Counted from the stretch's first letter, positions 32,423 to 41,215 are shown. The stretch: DNA of 47,997 nucleotides from Xanthobacteraceae bacterium (GCA_019745775.1 JAIESR010000133.1:1-47997); one strand, 5' to 3'. Numbers and translations are program-made. The notes: generated from the letters alone by a model not told the origin.

Positions 32423-33640
32423 ATGCGGCACACGGATATCGTCATCGCCGGCGGCGGTCTCGCAGGGTCGACTGCGGCCGCGATGCTGGCGCGCGACGGC
32501 TTCCGCGTCGTCCTGGTCGATCCGCATCCGGTCTATCCGCCCGATCTGCGCTGCGAGAAGCTCGACGGGCCGCAGGTCGCGATCCTGCGGCGCACCGGCC
32601 TCGCCGATGCGGTGCTGCGCGCCGGCACCTTCGACGGTGGATGCTGGGTCGCGCGCTTCGGCCGCGTGATCGAGAAGCGCGGTGGCGACCAATACGGCAT
32701 CCTCTACGACGACCTGGTGAACACGATCCGCGCCGAAATTCCCGACAGCGCCGAGATCGTCAACGCCAAGGTCAATTCGATCGCCAACGGCGACGACCGC
32801 CAGACCGTCACGCTCTCGACCGGCGAGGCGATTTCCGCGCGGCTGGTCATCGTGGCCAATGGCCTGAACGTCGGCCTTCGTCATGGGCTCGGCATGACGC
32901 GCGAGGACGTGAGCCCGTGCCACTCGATCACGATCGCGTTCGACCTGAAGCCGATCGGGCGCAGTCATTTCGACTTCCCGGCGATGACCTACTATCCCAA
33001 GCGCGCCTCGGATCGGATGGCCTACATCACGCTGTTCCCGATCGGCGCGACGATGCGCGCGAACTTCATGGTCTATCGCGACATGGAGGATCCGTGGCTC
33101 TCCGAGATGCGTCACCGGCCGACGCAGGCGCTGTTTGCGCTGATGCCGGCGCTGCGCAGGATCGCCGGCGAGGCCGAGGTGGTCGGGCCGGTCAAGATCA
33201 GGCCGGCCGACCTCTATGTCACGCGCGGCCATGGGCAGCCGGGCGTCGTGCTGGTCGGCGACGCCTTCGGCACGTCGTGCCCGGCGGCCGGCACCGGCAC
33301 CAGCAAGGTGTTCACCGACGTCGAGCGGCTGTGCAACGTCTACGTCCCGCAGTGGTTCGCGAGCGAAGGCATGGGTGTGGAGAAGATCGGCGCCTTTTAC
33401 GCCGACCCCGTGAAGACGGCGTGCGACCGACATTCCTTCGAGAAGGCTTTCACGCTTCGCTCGATGTCGATCGACCAGGGCCTGACATGGCGCGCGCGGC
33501 GCTGGTCGCGGTTCCTCGGCCGTCTTGCGATCGGTGCGGTGCGCCGCGGCGTGTCGGCGGCGCCGATGGAGGGGCCGGCGCGCGATGGCGTGGCCGCCCG
33601 CGAACGCGCGGCTGCGCATCTGTCGCTCCACCAGAGGTGA
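32423..33640 (+). CDS. FAD-dependent monooxygenase/geranylgeranyl-reductase-like
   Basis: 405 residues. The N-terminal dinucleotide motif IVIAGGGLAGSTAAAMLARDGFRVVLVD is followed by DGPQVAILRRTGLADAV, and the FAD phosphate motif VVLVGDAFGTSCPAAGTGTSKVFTD comes near the C-terminus. The sequence fits the PHBH or geranylgeranyl-reductase-like flavoprotein group. Cytoplasmic, no membrane helix. It is divergent from the acyltransferase gene. Substrate not predictable. Confidence 0.87.
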   Translation: MRHTDIVIAGGGLAGSTAAAMLARDGFRVVLVDPHPVYPPDLRCEKLDGPQVAILRRTGLADAVLRAGTFDGGCWVARFGRVIEKRGGDQYGILYDDLVNTIRAEIPDSAEIVNAKVNSIANGDDRQTVTLSTGEAISARLVIVANGLNVGLRHGLGMTREDVSPCHSITIAFDLKPIGRSHFDFPAMTYYPKRASDRMAYITLFPIGATMRANFMVYRDMEDPWLSEMRHRPTQALFALMPALRRIAGEAEVVGPVKIRPADLYVTRGHGQPGVVLVGDAFGTSCPAAGTGTSKVFTDVERLCNVYVPQWFASEGMGVEKIGAFYADPVKTACDRHSFEKAFTLRSMSIDQGLTWRARRWSRFLGRLAIGAVRRGVSAAPMEGPARDGVAARERAAAHLSLHQR

Positions 33641-33669
33641 TCATAAGCCTCTTGCGTGCGAGTTCGTCC

Positions 33670-33694
33670 TGGCATATGTCTATGGCATATGCCA
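33670..33694. promoter_or_regulatory. VapBC operator-like inverted repeat
   Basis: tggcatatg (33670-33678) and catatgcca (33686-33694) form inverted half-sites 7 bp apart, immediately upstream of the antitoxin ribosome site. VapBC complexes usually bind such a repeat to repress their own operon. Confidence 0.65.
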
Positions 33695-33704
33695 GGAGGG
33701 AGCG

Positions 33705-33941
33705 ATGTCCGAGCCAAGGCACGTCAGGCTGTTCCGAAACGGTCGCAATCAGGCAGTCCGTATTCCGGTGGAGTTCGAGCTGCCGGGCGAGGAAGCGGTC
33801 ATATATCGTGACGGCGACCGGTTGGTGCTGGAGCCTGTCCGCAAACGCGGGCTCGTAGCTCTGCTCAAGGCCATGAAGCCGGTGGACGAAGAGTTTCCCG
33901 AAATCGACGATCCGGTTCCAACGCAGGAGAGCGTCCTTTGA
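33705..33941 (+). CDS. vapB: VapB-type (AbrB-fold) antitoxin
   Basis: 78 residues with AGGAGGG before ATG 33705. The AbrB/MazE-type DNA-binding fold is seen in HVRLFRNGRNQAVRIPVEFELPGEEAVIYRDGDRLVLEPV. The C-terminus (KAMKPVDEEFPEIDDPVPTQES) is the toxin-binding tail. The stop overlaps the toxin start (TTGA). It neutralises VapC and represses the operon with it. Confidence 0.9.
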   Translation: MSEPRHVRLFRNGRNQAVRIPVEFELPGEEAVIYRDGDRLVLEPVRKRGLVALLKAMKPVDEEFPEIDDPVPTQESVL

Positions 33942-34339
33942 CCCGCTACCTGCTGGACACGAATATTATCTCGGACCTGATCAGGAATCCGCAGGGCAAG
34001 GCTTCCAAGCGGATCGCTAAGGTGGGCGAGGACAACGTCTTCACAAGCATCATTGTCGCGGCCGAGTTGCGCTACGGATGCGCGAGGCGCGGCTCACAAC
34101 GGCTGCTCAAGGCGGTCGAGGATCTGCTAGGCGAGATCGATGTGCTGCCGTTTGACGTTCCTGGCGACGCGGAATACGGCGCGATCCGCTTCGACCTGGA
34201 AATGGCCGGAAAGCCGATCGGCAGCAACGATCTGTTGATCGCCGCCCACGCCTGTGCACTCGGCGCCACGATTGCAACGGCCAATGATGACGAGTTCAGA
34301 CGGGTCCGCGGTCTGAAGGTCGAAAACTGGCTTGCTTGA
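33938..34339 (+). CDS. vapC: VapC-type PIN-domain ribonuclease toxin
   Basis: 133 residues. Start TTG 33938, with AGGAGA ahead, overlaps the antitoxin stop. The PIN acidic residues are visible: D7 in YLLDTNIISDLI, E in VAAELRYGCARRGS, and the later acidic pair in IGSNDLLIAAHACALGATIATANDDEFRRV. VapC toxins cut tRNA or rRNA when freed from VapB. The pair is complete and likely functional. Confidence 0.92.
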   Translation: MTRYLLDTNIISDLIRNPQGKASKRIAKVGEDNVFTSIIVAAELRYGCARRGSQRLLKAVEDLLGEIDVLPFDVPGDAEYGAIRFDLEMAGKPIGSNDLLIAAHACALGATIATANDDEFRRVRGLKVENWLA

Positions 34340-34840
34340 GTCAGGGGATGGATTGAGCGGAAAGCGAAACCCTTTAACCGCCGTTGCGGAGAGTGATCAG
34401 TTTTGCCGCGCTTCGCGCATCCTACAAATGGCTTGCGTTGAGTAGCCAAGCTGCGTTAGGAAATTAGTCCTTGACGGTGGCGCGCAAAAAGCCTATACGG
34501 GTCTCGTCGCGCTCACCGAAGGCGTCACCGGAGATGAGCCAGAGTCGGAGCGGGATGCGGCGTCCTGCGTGCACGGCTCGTATCCGTGCTCCCGGGGCGC
34601 CCGAGCGACTCCGCCCTCCCGCCACGACGAGCGGAACGTGCGAATGCGCCCATGTCACGTCGAAGCGCGCCGCACATAGTGGTAAGAGGTGTAAGAATGT
34701 AAGTTTCGAGCTAAGCCAATGATCGCTTTGAAGAATAAATCTTACACCTCAATCTTACACCCTGCGCCGGCGGTGAAAGAAAAGGCCGCCGGCCCGCCGC
34801 GGTGGAGTGCCTCGCGAGCACCTGGGCGAAGAGGCAGGTC
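34340..34840. other. Intergenic region without a convincing gene
   Basis: About 500 bp. No ORF has a credible ribosome site. It holds GGTGTAAG copies that face each other (34688-34695 versus 34741-34748 and 34754-34761) and a hairpin gccggcgg/ccgccggc at 34766-34793. It may be a remnant of an older mobile element. Confidence 0.4.
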
Positions 34841-35863
34841 ATGAAACAACGCGGCGCATTCGCCATCGCACTGTCATTGCTGCTCGCGTTCCTCGGCCAC
34901 GCCGCAGCGCAGCCGGCATCGGACTACTACCGCGGCAAGCAACTCCGCATGATCGTCGGCCATCCGGTCGGCAACGACTACGATCTCGGCGGACGTTTCC
35001 TTGCGAAATATCTCGCCAGGCACATTCCCGGCAATCCGCTGATCGTCGTGTCGAACATGCCGGCCGCGTCGAGCGTGGCGGCGGCGAACTTCCTCTACGG
35101 CGCGGCGCCGCGCGACGGCACCGTGTTCGGCTCGTTCTCGCGCAACATCCCGAGCCAGGCGTTGATGCGGCAGGCGAACCTCGAGGCGGATCCGCGCCGG
35201 TACAGCTGGCTCGGCGGCACCGCGCTGCCGGGCCGCGTCTGCGCCGCATGGCACACATCGAGGGTGCATACGCCCGCCGACCTGCTGAAGACCGAACTCA
35301 TCGTCGGCGGCGGCGGATCGGGATCGTCGCTGAGCATCCTGCCGACGGTGTTCAACCACGTGCTCGGCACCAAATTCCGTCTGGTCGAGGGCTACAAGGG
35401 CACCAACGACACTGTGATCGCCATGGAGCGCGGCGAGGTCGAAGGCGTCTGCGCGACCTACGGACAATTCCGCGTGCACGAGCGCGCGCTCAAGGAAGGC
35501 AAGCTCAGAATCATCCTGCGCGCCGAGGAGGCGCCGATCGCGGCCATTCCCGACGTGCCGTCGATCTACGATCTCGCGAGGACCGAGGAGCAGCGCCAGC
35601 TGATGCGGTTCGTGTTCTCGAGCGTCGAGTTCGGGAGGCCTTATGTGCTGCCGCCGGACTCGCCGCCGGAGCTGGTCGCGCTGATGCGCAAGGCGTTTGC
35701 CGACGCGGTCAACGATCCTGAATTGATCGCCGAAGCGGAACGGCTCAAGCTCGACATGACCTACCGCCCGCCGGACGATCTCATGAAGCTCGTCGACAAT
35801 CTGTACAAGACGCCGCCGGCGATCATCGACACGGTCAGGAAGCTCGTGCCGAACATCCAGTAG
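34841..35863 (+). CDS. Bug/TctC-family periplasmic solute receptor (3)
   Basis: 340 residues from ATG 34841. A signal peptide (MKQRGAFAIALSLLLAFLGHAAAQ) comes first. Mature part: DYYRGKQLRMIVGHPVGNDYDLGGRFLAKYLARHIPGNPLIVVSNMPAASSVAAANFL and the block KFRLVEGYKGTNDTVIAMERGEVEGVC. It is the same subfamily as the receptors at 27256 and 45239. In place of the usual GGGYD it has GNDYD. No partner carrier genes nearby. The gene is followed 21 bp later by the tonB start. Confidence 0.87.
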   Translation: MKQRGAFAIALSLLLAFLGHAAAQPASDYYRGKQLRMIVGHPVGNDYDLGGRFLAKYLARHIPGNPLIVVSNMPAASSVAAANFLYGAAPRDGTVFGSFSRNIPSQALMRQANLEADPRRYSWLGGTALPGRVCAAWHTSRVHTPADLLKTELIVGGGGSGSSLSILPTVFNHVLGTKFRLVEGYKGTNDTVIAMERGEVEGVCATYGQFRVHERALKEGKLRIILRAEEAPIAAIPDVPSIYDLARTEEQRQLMRFVFSSVEFGRPYVLPPDSPPELVALMRKAFADAVNDPELIAEAERLKLDMTYRPPDDLMKLVDNLYKTPPAIIDTVRKLVPNIQ

Positions 35864-35884
35864 GGTTGCGATGGATTCCAGGCG

Positions 35885-37060
35885 ATGCGAAGGTACGTTT
35901 CGAGATACGCTCTTAAAGCGGGTGACAGGCAGCGCGTGACGGTGAGGCAGTTTCCGCAGTCAGGCGAGGTGATCGCCAAACGAGTGCAGGATCAGGGCGG
36001 CGCCGACCTCCATGGCTCGGTCCTGATTGCGCGTCGCGGCGAGCCGCACCCGCTCCCTGACCCTCCCCGGCAAGCGGGGGAGGGAAGCGAGGGCGCGGCC
36101 AATCTCGGCAACGTCATTCCGTTTGTCCGCCCGCACCGCAACAGCCTCGCGGCACCGTTCCCGCTGCCGTCAATTGCCGCTGACGAACGGCCTGCGCCGT
36201 GGAACACGAAAGTTTGGCCTGGTGCGAGCATCGCGTTCTTCACGGCATCGCTGGTGCTCCATGGCGTGCTGGCGGTGATGTTCTGGCATCAGCCCAAGAC
36301 GATGCCGAGCGTCGGTGTCGAGTCGCTCAGGGTCGACATCGTGCTTGGCGCCACCGAGGCGGCGGGAACTGCGCCGTCACCGGGCGAACGTGAGGCGCAA
36401 CCCGCGCCGCCATCCGAGCAGCCGCAGGACGAGCCCGTGACCGAACAGCAGTCGCGGGTCGCCACGGTGATGCCGCAGGAGGTTCCGGTCGCGGCGCAAG
36501 AGACGGCGCCGGAAGTAAAGCAGGTGGAGACGCCACCGGAAGCGCAGGCCGTCGAGCCGACGCCGCAGGAACAGCGCGCCGAAACGATGCTGGCGGAAGC
36601 GCCGGCGGTGACGCAGCCGGCCGAACAGACAGAGCAGCCGCGCCCGCAGGTTCAGGCAGTGCAGGAGGCGCCCGAACGCAACCGCATCGCCGCGCACATC
36701 GAGAAGAAGGCGGCGCAGAACAAGCAGGTGGCGGCGACCGTGCCGAGCAATCCCGCGAGCAGCGTCGGCGTCGGCAGCTCCGCCAAGCTGGCCGACTACA
36801 GGGCTCTCGTTGCCGGGCATCTTCAGCGCCACAAGCAATATCCGGCCGGCGCGCGCGGCGAAGGCCGGGCCGTTGTATCGTTTTCAGTCGACGGCAGCGG
36901 CCGCGTGACCTCGTCGCAGGTCGTGGGTAGTTCCGGTAATCCGGCTTTCGATCGCGAAGTCGTCGCGATGGCGCGCCGGGCGTCGCCGTTCCCGCGGCCT
37001 CCGGACGGCAAGGGACAGAATTTCACCGTGTCCGTGCGGTTCGAGGAGCCGAGGAGATAG
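35885..37060 (+). CDS. TonB-like energy transducer containing an in-frame palindromic element
   Basis: 391 residues. Single membrane segment GASIAFFTASLVLHGVLAVMFW at about 113-134. A long Pro/Glu-rich periplasmic region follows (residues 150-280), and the C-terminal TonB fold begins at LADYRALVAGHLQRHKQYPAGAR and continues with SFSVDGSGRVTSSQVVGSSGNPAFDREVVAMARRASPFPRPP. TonB links proton-motive force to outer-membrane receptors, here perhaps for heme because a heme monooxygenase gene follows. The N-terminal cytoplasmic part contains PHPLPDPPRQAGEGSEG, encoded by a palindromic repeat. No ExbBD or receptor gene is present. No ATG, GTG or TTG start lies between the repeat and the membrane segment, so the repeat is truly coding. 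Confidence 0.87.
   Translation: MRRYVSRYALKAGDRQRVTVRQFPQSGEVIAKRVQDQGGADLHGSVLIARRGEPHPLPDPPRQAGEGSEGAANLGNVIPFVRPHRNSLAAPFPLPSIAADERPAPWNTKVWPGASIAFFTASLVLHGVLAVMFWHQPKTMPSVGVESLRVDIVLGATEAAGTAPSPGEREAQPAPPSEQPQDEPVTEQQSRVATVMPQEVPVAAQETAPEVKQVETPPEAQAVEPTPQEQRAETMLAEAPAVTQPAEQTEQPRPQVQAVQEAPERNRIAAHIEKKAAQNKQVAATVPSNPASSVGVGSSAKLADYRALVAGHLQRHKQYPAGARGEGRAVVSFSVDGSGRVTSSQVVGSSGNPAFDREVVAMARRASPFPRPPDGKGQNFTVSVRFEEPRR
36061..36084. repeat. Palindromic repeat inside tonB
   Basis: ccctcccc (36061-36068) pairs with ggggaggg (36077-36084) across an 8-nt loop. It appears to be a short relative of the unit at 1901-2004, and here it is read as protein. Confidence 0.75.
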
Positions 37061-37129
37061 GATTCCTGGATTTCGCTGCCGCCAGCCATGAGCCAGCCGC
37101 CGCAGCCCATACACAAAGAGGAGTTTCCG

Positions 37130-37468
37130 ATGTTCATCGCCATGAATCGCTTTCGCGTTGCGCGCGGCTCGGAGCAGGCCTTCGAGCAGGTCTGGCTCAA
37201 TCGCGACTCGCGGCTGAATACAGTGCCGGGCTTCGTCGAATTCCACCTGCTCAAAGGTCCTGAAGCCGAGGACCACACGCTCTACGCCTCGCATTCAGTC
37301 TGGAAAAGCAAGTCCCATTTCGAGGACTGGACGAAGTCGGACGCGTTCCGCGCCGCGCATGCGCGTGCCGGCAACAACACGACCGGGCCGCTCTACCTCG
37401 ATCACCCGAAGTTCGAGGGCTTCGAGGTCCGCCAGACCATCGCGCTCGCCGAGCCCGCGGTCGCCTGA
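37130..37468 (+). CDS. IsdG/HmuQ-like heme-degrading monooxygenase
   Basis: 112 residues from ATG 37130 with aaagaggag before it. The single ABM-type ferredoxin-like domain has the IsdG-family triad: N6 in MFIAMNRF, W67 in FEDWTKS and H77 in AAHARAG. IsdG enzymes open the heme ring and release iron. MFIAMNRFRVARGSEQAFE and PGFVEFHLLKG are close to rhizobial HmuQ/HmuD. It follows the tonB-like gene by 69 bp, so the pair may be a heme-iron module. Residue numbers are from the chosen start. Confidence 0.85.
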   Translation: MFIAMNRFRVARGSEQAFEQVWLNRDSRLNTVPGFVEFHLLKGPEAEDHTLYASHSVWKSKSHFEDWTKSDAFRAAHARAGNNTTGPLYLDHPKFEGFEVRQTIALAEPAVA

Positions 37469-37474
37469 ACGGCC

Positions 37475-38347
37475 ATGACCTCTCCGAGCTTCGGCCTCTC
37501 CCGCCACCGCGTGGCACTTACCATGGCGACTGTCGTGGCGCTCGGACTGTCGTGGTGTGGTATCGCGCGCGCGGCCGATGCGATTTTTTCCGGCTCGAAG
37601 CAGGCCGACCACGGCTTCGTCGTCTACGACGTGCAGTCGGAATACCAGGCCGGCACCACGCAGATCTTCGTGCGCGCGCCGGCCAGGCTGAAGGGCGGCC
37701 CGCTGCTGGCGCTTTACGTTCTGCCGGTCGAAGCGCACGACGACAAGCGCTGGGGCGATGCGCGTGCCGAAATCGCCAAGCTCAACATCGCGGATCGCTA
37801 CGGCAACGGCTTCGGCGTGGTCTGCGTCTTCCCGACCTTCAGCCATCTGCCGTGGTACGCGGATCATCCGAGCGATCCGCACATCCGGCAGGAGACGCAT
37901 TTCCTGAAGGTGGTGCTGCCGTTCATCGAGCGAACGTATCCGGTCGGGACCGATCGCCTGTCGCGTGCGTTGCTCGGCTTCAGCAAATCCGGCTGGGGCG
38001 CCTGGACGCTCCTGCTGCGGCATCCGGACCTGTTCGAGCGGGCGGCCGCCTGGGACGCGCCGATGACCATGGATGTGCCGCGCTACGGCATGGCGCCGAT
38101 CGCCGGCACGCAGGAGAATTTCGAACGCTATCGCGTCACGACGCTGCTGCGTGAGCGCGGGGCGCAGCTGGGCAGCGAGCGGCGGCTGATGCTGGCGGGC
38201 TGGGACTTCTACCGGGAGCAGACGCGCGGCGCGCGCAAGCTGCTGCAAGAGCTGAAGGTCCCGCATGTCTACCGCGATGGTCCGCAGCGCAAGCATCATT
38301 GGAACAGCGGCTGGATGGCCGACCTTGCGCCGTGGGCCGCGCGCTAG
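37475..38347 (+). CDS. Exported esterase, alpha/beta hydrolase fold
   Basis: 290 residues. A signal-like segment (VALTMATVVALGLSWCGIARAA) ends near residue 34. The fold shows LLALYVLPVEAHDDKRWG, the nucleophile LLGFSKSGWGAWTLL and the histidine region RKHHWNSGWM. It resembles esterase-D-like (PHB depolymerase/feruloyl esterase) enzymes. It lies 7 bp after the heme monooxygenase stop and is likely co-transcribed. Substrate unknown. Confidence 0.82.
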   Translation: MTSPSFGLSRHRVALTMATVVALGLSWCGIARAADAIFSGSKQADHGFVVYDVQSEYQAGTTQIFVRAPARLKGGPLLALYVLPVEAHDDKRWGDARAEIAKLNIADRYGNGFGVVCVFPTFSHLPWYADHPSDPHIRQETHFLKVVLPFIERTYPVGTDRLSRALLGFSKSGWGAWTLLLRHPDLFERAAAWDAPMTMDVPRYGMAPIAGTQENFERYRVTTLLRERGAQLGSERRLMLAGWDFYREQTRGARKLLQELKVPHVYRDGPQRKHHWNSGWMADLAPWAAR

Positions 38348-38361
38348 AGTAGAAACGATGA

Positions 38362-38383
38362 TGCCCGGCCGACAAGCCGGGCA
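38362..38383. terminator. Stem-loop between convergent genes
   Basis: tgcccggc (38362-38369) and gccgggca (38376-38383) form an 8-bp stem with a 6-nt loop, between the convergent esterase and DUF6159 genes. No long T-run follows. It may be a terminator or a REP unit. Confidence 0.45.
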
Positions 38384-38415
38384 CCACGCGACCTAACCAA
38401 CGCAACAAAGTGTTG

Positions 38416-39321
38416 TTACTTCTTCTTCGCTTTCGGCTGGAACGCACTCTCGACCAGAGCGCGGTCGAAGAACTCGGGCGCCTGCCCGGTCGTCGCGTAA
38501 ACATAGACGCCGGACTGGAAGATCGTGCTCAGCGTCGACACCATCACCATGACGGCGATCGCAGCGAGGACGCCGGTCGCCATCAGGATCACGCCGATCC
38601 CGAGCAGCACGCCCGCGCTCTTGGTCAACGCCAGCGCGGCGCCAATGCCGAAGACCAGCGCGGAGACGAGGAAGAACAAGACGCCGATGAGGCCGATGCG
38701 GGCTTCGCCGGCGAGCGACTCGCCCCATTTGGCGCGCAGGATCGCCGCCGAGCGCTTGACCGCCGTGACCGGTCCGACTTTTTCGGTCACCAGCACCGGC
38801 ACGACGAAGTAGGTGATGACGGCCCAGGAGAACTCGAGCAGGCCGCCCAGCAGGCCGCCGAGGAAGCCGAGATACTCCTTGAGCGCATCGGTGATCATGT
38901 TGAGGATGAAGCCGATCGTGGTGGCGATGAACGCCCAGCCGAGGATCTGCGGCAGCAGCGCGACCGCCGCCTTGAGGCCGCCGCGGATCGAAGGCTCTTC
39001 GCCCGCGAGCGCGCGCAGCGCGCAGTGGATCAGCGCCACGTTGAAGAAGATCGCGACCGCCGTCATCGCGAAGAGAACGCCGAAGGCGGAGACGTAGAAG
39101 AGGATGCCGGGGCCGTTGTCGCTACCAAGCCACTTCCAGATCGAGTTGGTTGAGAAGTGCACCGTGCCAAGTTGCGGCATCAGCGACGCCAGGATCGCCC
39201 CGGCGATCATGAGGAAAATCGTGCCCGACATCACGGGCAGGATGGCGAGTCTGGGGTGCTGTTTGAGCACCGCGAAGCTCGCCTTCGCCATCGACCAGCC
39301 GCGCGACAAGCTTTCGAACAT
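38416..39321 (-). CDS. DUF6159-family membrane protein
   Basis: 301 residues. Six hydrophobic segments are visible (LAILPVMSGTIFLMIAGAILASLM; ILFYVSAFGVLFAMTAVAIFFNVALIH; ILGWAFIATTIGFILNMI; FSWAVITYFVVPVLV; IGLIGVLFFLVSALVFGIGAALAL; VLLGIGVILMATGVLAAIAVMVMV). The N-terminus MFESLSRGWSMAKASFAVLKQHPRLAILP and the VTEKVGPVTAVKRSAAILRAKWGE motif match the DUF6159 family, of unknown function. Located in the inner membrane. Confidence 0.87.
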   Translation of the reverse strand: MFESLSRGWSMAKASFAVLKQHPRLAILPVMSGTIFLMIAGAILASLMPQLGTVHFSTNSIWKWLGSDNGPGILFYVSAFGVLFAMTAVAIFFNVALIHCALRALAGEEPSIRGGLKAAVALLPQILGWAFIATTIGFILNMITDALKEYLGFLGGLLGGLLEFSWAVITYFVVPVLVTEKVGPVTAVKRSAAILRAKWGESLAGEARIGLIGVLFFLVSALVFGIGAALALTKSAGVLLGIGVILMATGVLAAIAVMVMVSTLSTIFQSGVYVYATTGQAPEFFDRALVESAFQPKAKKK

Positions 39322-39466
39322 CGAATTTCTCCCTCGGGAAGGTTACGCTGTCTTGGTCGTTTGGATTGCGGCAGCTTGGTGGCAGGCCCGGCGGCCTGGT
39401 GAGCGCCATATTCACCAGGAAACCAGGTAACGCTGAATTCGCGCGGCTAAATGGACGCCATCAAAG

Positions 39467-41170
39467 TTAATGGTGGCCGTCCAGGATCGCTCCTGCGATC
39501 TTCTCGCCCACCATGATGGTCGGGATGTTGGTGTTGGCGCAGGGCACCGCCGGCATGATCGAGGCGTCGCAGATGCGCAGGCTCGCGACGCCGTAGACGC
39601 GGCCGGCCGGGTCGGTCACCGCGCCGGGATCGTCGGGCGCGCCCATGCGGCAGGTCGAGGTGGCGTGCCAGTGTCCGAGCACGGTGTCGGCGATCCAGGC
39701 TTTCATCGTCGCTTCGTCGGCGAGGTCCTCGATGGTGGGACCATCGGCAATCAGCTTGTCCACCAGGAACCGCCGCAGCGGCTCGTGCAAATCCATGAGC
39801 CTGCCGCCAAGCGCCATCCGGATTTCGTTGGCTTTGCTGTAGACGGCGTATTTGCGGGCGCGGTCGCTGTAGCTGACCGGAAAGATCTGCGTGCAGGTGC
39901 GTCGCACCGCAGGATGCGACTGCAGTTTGATCATCATGCGCACGCCGATGAGCATGCGCTCCAGGTCGCGCCAGTCCGAGCACATGTTGAAATCGATATC
40001 GGGCCTGGCCGCGGGATCGGGCGAGGTGAGGCGCACTTCGCCGGTGGAATAGGAGCGGTTGACCCACATCATCAGAAGGCCGAGCCGGTGGCCGATGCCG
40101 TGCCAGGCCGCCTTGTTGCTCGGGATGATGTACATGTCGCCGGCGGGACAGCCCTCGAGCTTCGACGACCAGCGCAGCCCCGCGAACATCTGCCGCCTCA
40201 CGTCTCGTGCCAGCCGCGCCTCCGGTTTGAGATAGCAGCCGAAATTGACGCCGGGATGCTCCATCAGGTGCTTGCCGACGCCGGCGCGGTCGGCGACCAC
40301 GCCGATGCCGAGCGCTTGCAGCTCCTTTGCGGGGCCGATGCCGTTGCGCATCAGGAACGCCGGCGACTGCAGCGCCCCCATCGACACGATGGTTTCACGT
40401 GCCGAGATGTCTATCGCTTCGTTGCGCCGCCGCACCCGCACGCCGGTGATGCGCGTGCCGTCGAACAGCAGCCGCTCGGCGCGCGTGCCAGCGAGGATCG
40501 TGAGGTTGGTGCGCTCCCTGACCGCGCGGGTCAGATACGCTATCGCGCTCGAGACGCGGTGGTTATCGACGTTGGAGATGGCGATGGGGAAGTAGCCGTC
40601 GCCGAACGCGCCGTTCTGGTCGTGCAGGTTCTTGTAGCCGAGCGATGCCGCCGCGACGAAGAGGCCCTCGACGAACGGCGGCCAGCCCGACGCGATGCGC
40701 CGCAGCGGCACCGGGCCGTCATTGCCGTGCAGCGGGCCGTGGAAGTTCTGGTCGTTCTCGAGTCGCCTGAAGAACGGCAGCACGCCGTCCCAATTCCATC
40801 CGGCCGCGCCGCGGGCTGCCCAGTCGTCATAGTCCGAGGGCAGGCCGCGCACTGCGACCATGCCGTTGATCGATGAGGTGCCTCCGATCACGCGGCCCTG
40901 CGTGTAGCGCCGGCGCGGGCGGTCGTCGGGCGCGTTGCCAGGGCGGGGGCCGAACGCGGCGGTGAGGCCGGGCCAGGAGAAGCGCGGATTGGAATGTGCG
41001 GTGGCGGCGAAGCTGTCGAGCACTTCCGGCGGCTCGCCGCCGGGCGCGTAGTCGTCGCCGGCCTCGACCAGCAGCACGTTGTTGCTTGACCGTGCGCTCA
41101 GCCGGTTCGCGAGCACGCAGCCGGCGGAGCCGGCACCGATAACGATGAAATCGTACGCAGGCGAACTCAT
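39467..41170 (-). CDS. GMC-family FAD oxidoreductase (choline-dehydrogenase-like)
   Basis: 567 residues. FAD motif IVIGAGSAGCVLANRLS at residues 10-26. GMC signature TQGRVIGGTSSINGMVAVRG at about 90-109. Catalytic pair H500/H502 in GHWHATSTCRMG and N548 in CANTNIPTIM. The enzyme oxidises an alcohol to an aldehyde; the substrate could be choline or a polyethylene-glycol-like or aromatic alcohol. It lies 46 bp downstream of the TPR-sulfotransferase on the same strand. Confidence 0.92.
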   Translation of the reverse strand: MSSPAYDFIVIGAGSAGCVLANRLSARSSNNVLLVEAGDDYAPGGEPPEVLDSFAATAHSNPRFSWPGLTAAFGPRPGNAPDDRPRRRYTQGRVIGGTSSINGMVAVRGLPSDYDDWAARGAAGWNWDGVLPFFRRLENDQNFHGPLHGNDGPVPLRRIASGWPPFVEGLFVAAASLGYKNLHDQNGAFGDGYFPIAISNVDNHRVSSAIAYLTRAVRERTNLTILAGTRAERLLFDGTRITGVRVRRRNEAIDISARETIVSMGALQSPAFLMRNGIGPAKELQALGIGVVADRAGVGKHLMEHPGVNFGCYLKPEARLARDVRRQMFAGLRWSSKLEGCPAGDMYIIPSNKAAWHGIGHRLGLLMMWVNRSYSTGEVRLTSPDPAARPDIDFNMCSDWRDLERMLIGVRMMIKLQSHPAVRRTCTQIFPVSYSDRARKYAVYSKANEIRMALGGRLMDLHEPLRRFLVDKLIADGPTIEDLADEATMKAWIADTVLGHWHATSTCRMGAPDDPGAVTDPAGRVYGVASLRICDASIMPAVPCANTNIPTIMVGEKIAGAILDGHH

Positions 41171-41215
41171 GATCGAGCCGGCAATTGATCGGCGCGACGA
41201 CTTTTCGCCGTGCGC

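Noticed and set aside
34464-34658. 64-codon minus-strand ORF between vapC and the Bug gene
   Set aside because: No ribosome site, no homology I can recognise, and composition like random high-GC DNA.
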